A stretch of 64,000 nt of DNA, taken from the NCBI GenBank assembly GCA_015056655.1, contig SVFV01000009.1, positions 1-64,000 on the forward strand. The letters are read 5' to 3'. Every line of letters begins with the position of its first letter. Within the stretch, counting starts at the first letter, position 1. Of this stretch, positions 1 through 8,017 are shown piece after piece. The stretch is from Butyrivibrio sp. (GTDB lineage Bacteria; Bacillota; Clostridia; Lachnospirales; Lachnospiraceae). The notes under the pieces were generated by a model. That model saw only the letters and a program-made list of their open reading frames with translations, was not told where the DNA came from and made no database searches. The position numbers and the translations under genes were made by a program.

Positions 1-76
1 ATTGAAAGCGCCGTATACCGAACGGTACGTACGGTGCTGTGAGAGGACGGGAGCTAATCACTCCCTCCTACTCAAT
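1..76 (+). mobile_element. 3' end of a group II intron (domains V and VI)
   Basis: Positions 7-38 fold into a domain V-like hairpin. The lower stem 7-15/30-38 is 9 bp and starts with the AGC catalytic triad (7-9). A two-base CG bulge (28-29), an upper stem 16-19/24-27 and a four-base loop complete it. A second stem (49-53/61-65 with flanking pairs) resembles domain VI, with an unpaired A near 70 placed 7 nt before a 3' end of the AY type at about 76. The intron-encoded reverse transcriptase would lie upstream of the window. The structure was read by eye and no covariance model was run. Confidence 0.75.
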
Positions 77-407
77 TTCAGACAAGACTCAGACTAAAAT
101 TGGTAAAAACGCATTTAAGGGATGCACTTCGCTGAAGACCTTTACAGCCAACTCAAGAATTACAGGAATTGGGAGCAAGGCATTTTACAATTGCACTAAG
201 CTGACAACTTTTGTTATAAACTCCAGAGACCTTACCCGTGAAGATAGTAAGGTTGGCAAAAATGCTTTCAAGGGTGTTAAGAATCTGACTGTAACCTATA
301 ACGAGGATAATGGCTATAATGCTAAGTCCCTTGCTAAGAAAATTAAAAAAACCGGTGCTAAAAAGGTCTATTTCTACCGTGACAATTTGAAGAGGAGATT
401 AAAATAA
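77..407 (+). pseudogene. 3' exon of a BspA-like leucine-rich-repeat surface protein, split by the intron
   Basis: The frame open through to the TAA at 405-407 encodes two BspA-type LRR_5 units with the signature IGKNAFKGC...L and IGSKAFYNCTKL. A short basic C-terminus ending KKVYFYRDNLKRRLK follows. LRR_5 proteins are usually long secreted proteins with many such repeats, so this is only the C-terminal part. An open frame can be extended back to a GTG at 39, but that stretch is group II intron domain VI and is not genuine coding sequence. The 5' exon is outside the window. If the intron splices, the product may still be made; otherwise the gene is broken. Confidence 0.7.
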
Positions 408-459
408 ATCAACCAAACTGATTAAATTTGTCACTATTAAATGCTTCCATAAGTGCTAA

Positions 460-538
460 AATAAAATACATCAATTTCACTTGATAATATTTATTTTTCA
501 GGATTAATTCCGATATATATTTCAAGATGTATTTTATT
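460..538. promoter_or_regulatory. 13-bp perfect inverted repeat upstream of leuA-araC
   Basis: AATAAAATACATC at 460-472 is repeated exactly in inverted orientation at 526-538, with 53 nt between. The right arm ends about 9 bases before the ribosome binding site of the leuA fusion gene. The repeat is AT-rich, and the long spacer suggests paired protein-binding sites rather than a terminator. A role as operator for the AraC-type domain encoded next door is an inference. Confidence 0.4.
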
Positions 539-558
539 ACCTAGCGAGGAGGAGCATT

Positions 559-2553
559 ATGAAGAACTACGAGAAGTACCAAAAGCAGTATTTCATGCCA
601 CCACAGGCTACTTATGACTGGGTGAAGAAGGATTACCTTGATCATCCGCCTATCTGGTGCAGTGTTGACTTAAGAGATGGCAACCAGGCCCTTATTGAGC
701 CCATGAGTCTTGATGAGAAACTTGAGTTTTTCACAATGCTCGTGAATCTTGGTTTTAAAGAGATAGAGATTGGATTTCCTGCAGCTTCTGAGACAGAGTT
801 TGAGTTTGCTCGTACTCTTATTGAGAAGAACATGATTCCTGATGATGTAACTGTTCAGGTTCTTACTCAGGCGAGAGAGCATATCATCAAGAGAACCTTT
901 GAAGCTGTAAAGGGTGCGCCTAAGGCTATCATTCATCTTTACAATTCCACATCAGTTGCTCAGAGAGAGCAGGTATTTAAAAAGAATAAAGAGGATGTAA
1001 AGCAGATTGCTGTTGAGGGAGCAAAGCTCCTTGATAAGCTTGCAAAAGAGACAAAGGGTAACTTCTCCTTTGAGTATTCTCCTGAAAGCTTCCCTGGAAC
1101 AGAGGTTGATTATGCAGTAGAAGTCTGCAATGCAGTTCTGGATGTATGGAAGCCCAAGAAGGAAAACAAGGTTATCATCAACATTCCTACAACTGTTGAA
1201 ATTGCAATGCCTCATGTTTTTGCAACTCAGGTAGAGTATATTCACAGAAATCTTAAGTATAGAGATGCTGTAACTCTTTCACTTCATCCTCACAATGACA
1301 GAGGATCAGGAATCAGTGATGCTGAACTTGGATGTCTTGCAGGTGCAGACCGTATCGAAGGAACGCTGTTTGGTAATGGTGAGAGAACAGGTAATGTTGA
1401 TATTGTTACTCTGGCTCTTAATATGTTTTCCCATGGCGTTGATCCTAAGCTTGATTTCTCACATATCAATGAAATCGGTGAGACCTATGAGCGCCTTACA
1501 AGAATGCGTATATTTGAGCGTCAGCCTTATGCTGGACAGCTTGTGTTCACAGCTTTTTCCGGATCACATCAGGATGCTATCAGCAAGGGATTTGCATGGC
1601 ATGATGCAGGAAAAGACAACGGAATATGGTCTGTTCCTTATCTTCCCATCGATCCCAAGGATCTTGGAAGAGAGTACGACGGAGATGTTATCCGTATCAA
1701 CTCCCAGTCTGGAAAAGGTGGCGTAAGCTACATCTTGAAGACAAATTATGGTATGATGGTACCTAAAGAAATGCAGGCAGATATCAGTTACACCATCAAG
1801 GATGTATCTGACAGAGAACATGCAGAGCTTGCACCTAACAGAATTTATCAGATATTTGAAGATAAATATGTTCATAATGAATCAGTGTTCAAGGTTAATG
1901 ATGTTCACTTTAAACAGGTGAACGGAATTCTGGCAGAGGTTACTATTTCTCATGCCGGCAAAGAACACATTGTTGAAGCTAACGGAAACGGTCGTCTCGA
2001 TGCTGTAAGTAATGCATTTAAGCAGTACTTCAATATAAGCTATGAGCTTTCAGTATACGAGGAGCATGCGCTTTCAAGAGGATCATCATCCAAGGCTTGT
2101 ACCTATGTTGGAATTACATGTAATAACAAGAAGTTCTGGGGCGTAGGTATAGATGAGGATATCATCAGATCCTCAATCAATGCGCTTACAATCGCTGTTA
2201 ATCAGCTTGATGAAGTAAAAGCTACAACAGATGGCAAAGATGAGAGAATTAGTGCTATACTTAATTACATTCAGGAGAATTACCTGACTGTAACATTAGA
2301 TGATCTTTCAAGAGAGTTCTATCTTTCAAAGCCATATCTTTCAAAGTACATCAAGGAGAAATCCGGGATGACTTTTGGTGAGAACGTTAAGAAGATCCGT
2401 TTAAAGAAGGCAAGTATTCTTTTAAGAAACGGTAACATGAAGGTTGAGCGTGTCGCAGAGGCAGCAGGATACCAGAATGTTGAGCATTTTAACAGATTGT
2501 TCAAGAAAAAATATGGCATGACACCGGTGCAGTATCGCAGCAATAGTCGCTGA
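559..2553 (+). CDS. leuA: 2-isopropylmalate synthase fused to a C-terminal AraC-type DNA-binding domain
   Basis: The enzyme part condenses acetyl-CoA with 2-oxoisovalerate, the first step of leucine synthesis, in the cytosol. The HMGL-like barrel spans about residues 30-320, with RDGNQ at 39-43, the metal-binding HPHND at 243-247 and GNGERTGN at 272-279. A LeuA dimer/allosteric-type domain follows at about 415-555. Residues 562-662 are unlike any LeuA part. They match an AraC/XylS double helix-turn-helix, with one HTH around 579-600 and a second around 628-650 ending KKYGMTPVQYR. The 664-residue length is roughly 100 more than a typical LeuA of this type. The frame is continuous without stops, and the ATG sits 8 bases after GCGAGGAGGAG. 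No other leucine gene is adjacent. The fusion suggests a leucine- or substrate-sensing enzyme that also binds DNA; this function is inferred. Confidence 0.9.
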   Translation: MKNYEKYQKQYFMPPQATYDWVKKDYLDHPPIWCSVDLRDGNQALIEPMSLDEKLEFFTMLVNLGFKEIEIGFPAASETEFEFARTLIEKNMIPDDVTVQVLTQAREHIIKRTFEAVKGAPKAIIHLYNSTSVAQREQVFKKNKEDVKQIAVEGAKLLDKLAKETKGNFSFEYSPESFPGTEVDYAVEVCNAVLDVWKPKKENKVIINIPTTVEIAMPHVFATQVEYIHRNLKYRDAVTLSLHPHNDRGSGISDAELGCLAGADRIEGTLFGNGERTGNVDIVTLALNMFSHGVDPKLDFSHINEIGETYERLTRMRIFERQPYAGQLVFTAFSGSHQDAISKGFAWHDAGKDNGIWSVPYLPIDPKDLGREYDGDVIRINSQSGKGGVSYILKTNYGMMVPKEMQADISYTIKDVSDREHAELAPNRIYQIFEDKYVHNESVFKVNDVHFKQVNGILAEVTISHAGKEHIVEANGNGRLDAVSNAFKQYFNISYELSVYEEHALSRGSSSKACTYVGITCNNKKFWGVGIDEDIIRSSINALTIAVNQLDEVKATTDGKDERISAILNYIQENYLTVTLDDLSREFYLSKPYLSKYIKEKSGMTFGENVKKIRLKKASILLRNGNMKVERVAEAAGYQNVEHFNRLFKKKYGMTPVQYRSNSR

Positions 2554-2630
2554 TAATGATACAAATTCTATGTCGAAAAAGTGAAACGAGTCGCAAGGCG
2601 ACAGTATACACACATTAAGAGGAGGGAAAA

Positions 2631-3053
2631 ATGACATACGAAGAGATAGTTTCAAAGGTTAGAGATGCAGTTAAGGACTTGGATTTAAGCTCAGCGCCTG
2701 AGCACGCAGCTTTCCAGTTCAACATTACAGGTGAGGGAGAAGGCGCTTTTTACGTTGAGGTCAACAATGGTCAGATCAATGTTGAGCCTTATGAGTATTT
2801 TGATCGCGACATTCTTGTTTACACTTCTGCAGCGGATCTTATTGATGTTCTTGAGGGCAGAAATGATATAGTTAATGCTAATCTTTCAGGTAAGATCACA
2901 GCTGAAGGAGACCTTAGAAAGGCTGAGTTCCTTAAGAATCTTGGCAAGGCTAAGGCTGCTAAGGCACCTGCAAAGAATGCAGTGGCAAAAAAGCCTGCTG
3001 CAAAGAAAACCACAGCTAAGAAGGCACCGGCTAAAAAGACAACTAAGAAGTAA
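2631..3053 (+). CDS. SCP2 sterol-binding-domain-like protein with a lysine/alanine-rich tail
   Basis: Residues 1 to about 105 resemble the small SCP2-like fold, a hydrophobic pocket found in many bacterial proteins of unknown role: acidic N-terminal helix, beta strands FYVEVNNGQINVEP, and a helix with DVLEGR. Residues 107-140 are almost only Lys, Ala, Pro and Thr, with repeated AAKK/APAKK units like the tail of histone H1. Such tails bind nucleic acid or acidic polymers. The start ATG follows AGGAGGG. The gene stands between leuA-araC and a terminator. A nucleoid- or RNA-binding role for the tail is inferred, and the ligand of the SCP2 part is unknown. Confidence 0.7.
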   Translation: MTYEEIVSKVRDAVKDLDLSSAPEHAAFQFNITGEGEGAFYVEVNNGQINVEPYEYFDRDILVYTSAADLIDVLEGRNDIVNANLSGKITAEGDLRKAEFLKNLGKAKAAKAPAKNAVAKKPAAKKTTAKKAPAKKTTKK

Positions 3054-3081
3054 TACTAAATAAACAAAGTAACAAAACAGG

Positions 3082-3127
3082 TGAGACTGTGGTACATTTA
3101 GTATGTACTTGCAGTCTCATTTTATTT
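3082..3127 (+). terminator. Intrinsic terminator after the SCP2-like gene
   Basis: The stem 3082-3089/3112-3119 (TGAGACTG with CAGTCTCA) encloses an inner GTACAT/ATGTAC stem and is followed by a T-rich tail from 3120. Confidence 0.8.
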
Positions 3128-3179
3128 GTGGTAAAAACTAATACGCAAAATTTTTTATTAGAAATGGTAAGGAAAAATA

Positions 3180-4589
3180 ATGGCAGAAAAGAAAGTTGAT
3201 GTACTGATAATTGGCGCAGGCCCTGGCGGTATTTTTTGCGCTTATGAGCTGATCGAGAAAAGACCTGATCTCAAGGTCATGATAATCGAAAAAGGCAGAT
3301 CTATTGAGAAGAGACAGTGTCCTAAGAGAACAACTGGTAAGTGCATGGGATGTAAGCCCTGCTCTATAACCACAGGTTTTGCAGGTGCTGGAGCTTTTTC
3401 TGATGGAAAGCTCTCACTCTCACCGGATGTTGGGGGAACATTACCTGATATCTTAGGATATGAAGAGGCAACATCTCTTATCAAAGAGTCTGATGACATA
3501 TATCTTAAGTTTGGCGCAGATAAGAGCGTTTATGGCGTAAATAAAGAAGATCAGATTAGAGAGATCAGAAGAAAGGCAATCAACGCTAACCTTAAGCTTG
3601 TTGAATGCCCCATCAGACATCTTGGTACTGAAGAAGGCTACAAGATTTACAGCAAGCTTCAGGAGCACCTCAAGGAAAAAGGTGTAGAGCTTGTCTTTAA
3701 TACAATGGTTGATGAGATTATTGTTGAGGATAATGTTGCTATCGGAGTAAAGACATCTACAGGTGATGTAGTTAAGGCCTCTGAGATAGTATCAGCTGTT
3801 GGACGTGAAGGTGCTGACTGGTTCAGAGCTCAGTGCGAGGAAGTTGGCATTGAGACAAAGCCCGGAACAGTTGATGTCGGCGTGCGTGTAGAGGTTAGAG
3901 ATGAGGTAATGCAGAGCCTTAATGAGAATCTTTATGAGGCAAAGCTTATTTACCATACACCTACCTTTGACGATAAGGTTAGAACCTTCTGTACAAATCC
4001 TTCAGGTGAAGTTGCAACTGAGTACTATGAAGGCGGCCTTGCAGTAGTAAATGGTCATGCATACAAGAGTAAGGAGTATAAGACAAACAATACAAACTTT
4101 GCACTCCTTGTATCAAAGAACTTCACAAAGCCTTTCAAGACACCTATCGAGTATGGTAAGAAGATAGCTGAGCTTGCAAACATGCTTTGTGATGGCAAAA
4201 TTCTTGTTCAGACTTACGGTGATTTCAAGAGAGGACGTAGAACAAACGAGGAGAGAATAGCCAGAAATAACCTGCTTCCCACACTTAAGGATGCAGTTCC
4301 TGGTGATCTTTCGCTTGTATTCCCTCACAGAATCATGGTGGATCTTGATGAGATGATTCAGGCACTTGATAAGGTTACTCCCGGAATAGCTTCTGAGGAG
4401 ACTCTCCTTTATGGTGTTGAGGTTAAGTTCTACTCTAATAAGGTTATTGTAAATAAGGATTTTGAGACTAGTGTTCAGAACCTTAGAGCAATAGGTGATG
4501 GTGCTGGAATCACAAGAGGACTTCAGCAGGCCAGCGCTAACGGACTCAAGGTTGCAAGAAGCATTCTGGAGAAAATGGACAATAAATGA
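3180..4589 (+). CDS. FAD-dependent dehydrogenase of the COG2509 type
   Basis: A 469-residue cytosolic flavoprotein. The Rossmann dinucleotide motif GAGPGG is at residues 12-17, and a C-terminal FAD-contact region near LRAIGDGAGITRGLQQA ends the protein. A four-cysteine cluster at residues 47, 55, 58 and 61 (spacing CX7CX2CX2C) lies just after the FAD motif and could bind metal or an iron-sulfur cluster. The substrate is unknown for this family. The start ATG has a weak AAGGAAAAATA ribosome site. The end overlaps the next gene by four bases (ATGA), implying translational coupling with the lipoprotein foldase. Confidence 0.8.
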   Translation: MAEKKVDVLIIGAGPGGIFCAYELIEKRPDLKVMIIEKGRSIEKRQCPKRTTGKCMGCKPCSITTGFAGAGAFSDGKLSLSPDVGGTLPDILGYEEATSLIKESDDIYLKFGADKSVYGVNKEDQIREIRRKAINANLKLVECPIRHLGTEEGYKIYSKLQEHLKEKGVELVFNTMVDEIIVEDNVAIGVKTSTGDVVKASEIVSAVGREGADWFRAQCEEVGIETKPGTVDVGVRVEVRDEVMQSLNENLYEAKLIYHTPTFDDKVRTFCTNPSGEVATEYYEGGLAVVNGHAYKSKEYKTNNTNFALLVSKNFTKPFKTPIEYGKKIAELANMLCDGKILVQTYGDFKRGRRTNEERIARNNLLPTLKDAVPGDLSLVFPHRIMVDLDEMIQALDKVTPGIASEETLLYGVEVKFYSNKVIVNKDFETSVQNLRAIGDGAGITRGLQQASANGLKVARSILEKMDNK

Positions 4590-5644
4590 TGAAGAGGAAA
4601 CTCTGTAAAATTATTGCTATTGCAGCTCTTGGCTTGTCGTTTTGTCTGTCAGGCTGCGCAAATCTGAATAATACCAAGCTTGTTCTCACTACGGGATTTC
4701 AGGATAATGAGCTTTTCAGGATAGAAGACATATCCTGTACTTTGCCAGAGTTCATGGTTTACCTTGTGAATTCACAGGACGCATATGTAGCGGGATTTGG
4801 CAGGGAAATCCTTGATGTTAATGTGGGTGATACATCTATGGAGGATGGCATAAAGGAAAACTGCCTTGCTACCATTGCTCAGGTAAAGGCGATGAATCTC
4901 CTTGCAGTCCAGAATGGGATAGAGCTTACCGAATCCGAGAGGGCTCAGGCGCAGGCGGCAGCAGAGGAATATTATTCGTCCTTAAATGAAGATGAAATTA
5001 AGGCCATGAAAAATATAACTCAGTCTCAGATTGCTACTCTTTATGAGGAATATGCTACTGCAAATAAGCTTTATGAGTACATAATAAGGGACATCAATCC
5101 TGAGATCAGTGATGATGAAGCCAGAACAATTACTGTTGAGCAGATAGTTCTTAATACATGGAAGCTTGATTCCATGGGTGAGAAGGTTTCTGTTTCTGAA
5201 AGTGAGAAAAATTCCATTTATGCTACGGCAAAACAGATTAAGCAGCAATTGATGGATGGAGTAGATTTTGACGTACTTATTGAACAGTACAACGAAGCAG
5301 ATGAAGGTACAGTTTCCTTTGGTAAAGGCGAAGTAGATGAGAAAATCGAAGAAGTAGCCTTTAATCTGGATACTGGAGAGGTCAGCAATATCATTGAAAC
5401 TGAAGAAGCCTATGTGATACTTAAGTGTATAAGTACCTTCAACCGTGAAGAGACAGAGGCTAACAAAATAAGAATTGTCGAAGAGAGAAAACGAGAAGTT
5501 TTCGGTGAGCAGTATGATGTTTTTGTAGCTGGTTTGTCCAGAATAATAAACACTGAGCTATGGAAATCCATTAAGCTTGATGATTCTGAGAATGTACATA
5601 CAACATCATTTTTTGAAGTGTATAGAAAGTATTTTGAAGAGTAA
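4586..5644 (+). CDS. PrsA/SurA-like peptidyl-prolyl isomerase lipoprotein
   Basis: The signal peptide ends in a lipobox, LSGC, with lipidated Cys at residue 24, so the protein should be anchored outside the membrane. Residues about 60-180 are a helical chaperone-like region with a SurA_N feel. Residues about 185-285 match a parvulin rotamase domain (TVEQIVLNT..., VSFGKGE, VAFNLDTGEVSNIIET). PrsA-type foldases help secreted proteins fold, which suits a window rich in secreted enzymes and pili. The start overlaps the FAD gene stop by 4 bp. At 352 residues it has the usual size for the family. Confidence 0.8.
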   Translation: MMKRKLCKIIAIAALGLSFCLSGCANLNNTKLVLTTGFQDNELFRIEDISCTLPEFMVYLVNSQDAYVAGFGREILDVNVGDTSMEDGIKENCLATIAQVKAMNLLAVQNGIELTESERAQAQAAAEEYYSSLNEDEIKAMKNITQSQIATLYEEYATANKLYEYIIRDINPEISDDEARTITVEQIVLNTWKLDSMGEKVSVSESEKNSIYATAKQIKQQLMDGVDFDVLIEQYNEADEGTVSFGKGEVDEKIEEVAFNLDTGEVSNIIETEEAYVILKCISTFNREETEANKIRIVEERKREVFGEQYDVFVAGLSRIINTELWKSIKLDDSENVHTTSFFEVYRKYFEE

Positions 5645-5650
5645 ATAATT

Positions 5651-5687
5651 ACGGCGCATGAACCATTGTTCATGCGCCGTTGTTTTT
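5651..5687. terminator. Terminator between convergent genes
   Basis: A perfect 12-bp stem 5651-5662/5669-5680 (ACGGCGCATGAA with TTCATGCGCCGT) has a six-base loop and TGTTTTT after it on the plus strand. A run of A's precedes the minus-strand gene end only weakly, so it serves mainly the plus-strand lipoprotein gene. Confidence 0.9.
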
Positions 5688-5699
5688 GCCAAAAACAAA

Positions 5700-6584
5700 T
5701 CAATCTTTATTTTGAGAGTCGATTTGAGCCTGAAGCTTTGCTATAAGTGCATCTTTTTCAGCAATGATGGCTTTATCTTCATCCTTTGCTTTATTATAAC
5801 CGTTTTCATAGCTATCTTCTTTGACTACTTCTATATGTTTTTGAAAACTGTATTCGGCTATACTCATATCGATTGCCTCCTGTTTGTGCTTAAGAAAGAA
5901 ATCGTGAAGAATATTTTCTTTTATGCATTCTTCAACGGCTATTGTTATAGCTACACGTATTGCAGATTCTCTGGATTTATCAGAATCTTGTATAGTAATA
6001 TCGGTAGATTGACTTGATAAACTATCCAAATGTGCTTTTATATATTTTCGCACTTTCGAAACAAAAATGGAATACTCTCTCAAAGTATTTGCGGCGTCTA
6101 AAAGGACAGAATTGTGACCATTGTTAATGTTATAAACTGTTACAATTAAATCTAATTCGGGGTAGGGAATGTTTTTTGAGAAAAGGTCTGAAAGCTTATA
6201 AGTGATTTTTTCTGGAAGAGGAATTGAGCCATTATAGAAAACAACAAAACGAGGAATGGGTATATGGTATTTTGTTTCTTTGTAGGTGTCTTCAAGTGAT
6301 ATCATTTCGCGTAAGGTTTCAGTTACATAAAACAACATACGAAGCGGAATATTGGGGCATGGAGTACACTGGTGCTCATAGAGATTCAATTCATCATCTA
6401 GTATAAAGGATGCATCATTTTTTACTCTTAGATAAGTATTACCTTCTAAGGTTTTTACGGTTAAATCGTCAGGGTTGTTATAATTTGTATTATTCATCGC
6501 GTTGAATAGCTCTAATAAATTATGCTTATCTTTATATAATTCACGAAAAACGGTATCTTTATATTTTCTATTGTCATAGTTCAT
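5700..6584 (-). CDS. Rpn/PDDEXK_2-family nuclease-like protein
   Basis: The N-terminal DTVFRELYKDKHNLLELFNAM and the core NDASFILDDELNLYEHQ...PNIPLR match the PD-(D/E)XK fold of Rpn recombination-promoting nucleases and related 'putative transposase' proteins. The acidic D-x-E-x-Q series carries the expected catalytic residues. Residues 200-294 form a charged helical region ending in a heptad-like KAIIAEKDALIAKLQAQI. The gene is distinctly AT-rich with many ATA/AAA codons compared with its neighbours, which suggests acquisition. These genes are typically multicopy in Lachnospiraceae. Their cellular role is poorly known. Confidence 0.8.
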   Translation of the reverse strand: MNYDNRKYKDTVFRELYKDKHNLLELFNAMNNTNYNNPDDLTVKTLEGNTYLRVKNDASFILDDELNLYEHQCTPCPNIPLRMLFYVTETLREMISLEDTYKETKYHIPIPRFVVFYNGSIPLPEKITYKLSDLFSKNIPYPELDLIVTVYNINNGHNSVLLDAANTLREYSIFVSKVRKYIKAHLDSLSSQSTDITIQDSDKSRESAIRVAITIAVEECIKENILHDFFLKHKQEAIDMSIAEYSFQKHIEVVKEDSYENGYNKAKDEDKAIIAEKDALIAKLQAQIDSQNKD

Positions 6585-6753
6585 ATGAAAAATTACTCCT
6601 TGATTATTAATTCTATAGTTGTCTGATGTAGCTACAATACATGGAAAATTAGCATGAATGAAATCATACTATCGCATCAGAAATGATGCTTTATGAAAAT
6701 AGCATATCTTTTTATACTGGGCAACAGGAAAATTCTTAAGATTTTTTTAAGCA

Positions 6754-6791
6754 AAAATAATACTGCGCAGAACATGATGTTCTGCGCAGTA
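6754..6791 (-). terminator. Terminator of the minus-strand beta-helix gene
   Basis: A near-perfect palindrome, with arms 6761-6775/6777-6791 containing ACTGCGCAGAACAT, is followed on the minus strand by TTATTTTTGC (6752-6760). It lies 26 bases after the stop codon of the minus-strand gene. Confidence 0.85.
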
Positions 6792-6817
6792 ATTTCAAGA
6801 AGTAATTAGTTGATGAT

Positions 6818-7846
6818 TTAGTAGCTCTCTTTTCTTCCGTATGTTGTCTTTTTGAGTTTTGTGGGTTTCTTTGTGTAAAGAGTACCTTTTATCTTGCATT
6901 TATTAAACGTCACATTGGTTCCTGAGAAGTTACCGCAGTCTCCGCCTAAATCACAGTTGGTAATAGTGACTTTGTTGGCAATTGCATTATTAAGACTGCT
7001 GTCATAGTGATAGGGGTTGATGATCTGAAGAGCAAAATAGTGATTGTCTACGCCCATCTTTACACAAGTAACCTTAGTGTTTTTTATAGTTATATTCTTG
7101 CAAATTTGAGACTTTTTAGGTTTGCCTCCATTTGTATTAGGCTCAATGTTAATACCACATTCTGGTTGGCGTCCCTGGGCCTTATAAATTTTGCATTTAT
7201 CGATGGTGACATTATCTGCGTCGACAATTGCAATGTTATTACGACCACTGCTGTTTATTATACAATTTGTGATTTTTACATTGTTACAACCGCTTGAATT
7301 ATTTGAAGCGCCAAGGTATATTCCATCAGTCACTACATTTTTAATTGTCATGTTTTGAATTTTGACTTTTTTGGAATCTATTACTCTTACGCCAAAACAA
7401 TCTTCTGATAGTTTACCTTTGTGAGATTTTTTATCACCAAGTATCTGACCACCAGTTACAGCTACATTTTCTTTCCATTTTATGGATATGATTTCGTATC
7501 TGTTTTTGTTTTCAGATTTCACTTTTAGAATGGTATTCTTGTCCATTGATAAAGTTACATTATTCTGTAGCTCAATTCCCATTCCATACAAAGGCTCGAG
7601 AATAACATCAAATGTACCAGCGGGCATGGTTACTGTTCCGCCACCAGCTTCATTTGCAGCTCTGATGGCATTGTTGATAGCCTCTCTGTCATCCACATTA
7701 TCGTCAGGGAGTGCACCATACGTAGTTACATCAATTGCTGCTTCCGCCTTTGTTTCAATGCCTGTACCTGGAATCAGTGTTACTGCTGCAGGGATTGCCA
7801 GAACAGCACTTAAAGCTATGGCAATAAATTTATTTTTTATCATCAT
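6818..7846 (-). CDS. Secreted right-handed beta-helix (pectate-lyase-superfamily) protein
   Basis: A Sec signal peptide (residues 1 to about 36, cleaved after KAEA) is followed by the pectate lyase superfamily opening DVTTYGALPDDNVDDREAINNAI and GGGTVTMPAGTF. Repeated parallel beta-helix rungs then run to the C-terminus (VKIQNMTIKNVVTDGIYLG, NVTIDKCKIY, NITIKNTKV). Such folds occur in polysaccharide lyases, GH28-like hydrolases and epimerases. The start is preceded by GAGGAGG. It is a paralogue of the divergent gene at 8018. The exact substrate cannot be read, but a plant cell-wall polysaccharide is likely. Confidence 0.8.
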   Translation of the reverse strand: MMIKNKFIAIALSAVLAIPAAVTLIPGTGIETKAEAAIDVTTYGALPDDNVDDREAINNAIRAANEAGGGTVTMPAGTFDVILEPLYGMGIELQNNVTLSMDKNTILKVKSENKNRYEIISIKWKENVAVTGGQILGDKKSHKGKLSEDCFGVRVIDSKKVKIQNMTIKNVVTDGIYLGASNNSSGCNNVKITNCIINSSGRNNIAIVDADNVTIDKCKIYKAQGRQPECGINIEPNTNGGKPKKSQICKNITIKNTKVTCVKMGVDNHYFALQIINPYHYDSSLNNAIANKVTITNCDLGGDCGNFSGTNVTFNKCKIKGTLYTKKPTKLKKTTYGRKESY

Positions 7847-8017
7847 AAAAACCTCCTCAAAAACACTTTTATATGAAGTTATAACTTTATTATAAGCTAG
7901 TGAATGCGGTCAAATTATTAAGATTTAATTAAAACTGCAGGATAAGCATTTCTGATGTAGAATGGATTACGTTATTATTAGAGGGCAGGAATTGTTTTGC
8001 ATAAAGAGGAGAAATAA
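7847..8017. promoter_or_regulatory. Divergent promoter region between the two beta-helix genes
   Basis: The 171-base AT-rich spacer holds a perfect 12-bp palindrome AAGTTATAACTT at 7876-7887. On the minus strand a TATAAT-like hexamer lies close to it, serving the 7846 gene. No confident -35 box with standard spacing was seen for either gene. The palindrome is a candidate operator shared by both. Confidence 0.35.

Noticed and set aside
39..407. Reading 39-407 as a complete small gene starting at GTG 39
   Set aside because: The first 38 bases of that frame lie in group II intron domain VI; the frame through it is incidental and the real exon starts near 77.
5700..6584. Rpn-like gene as an active transposon
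   Set aside because: No terminal inverted repeats or partner genes were found; the family is now seen as nuclease-like rather than as transposase.
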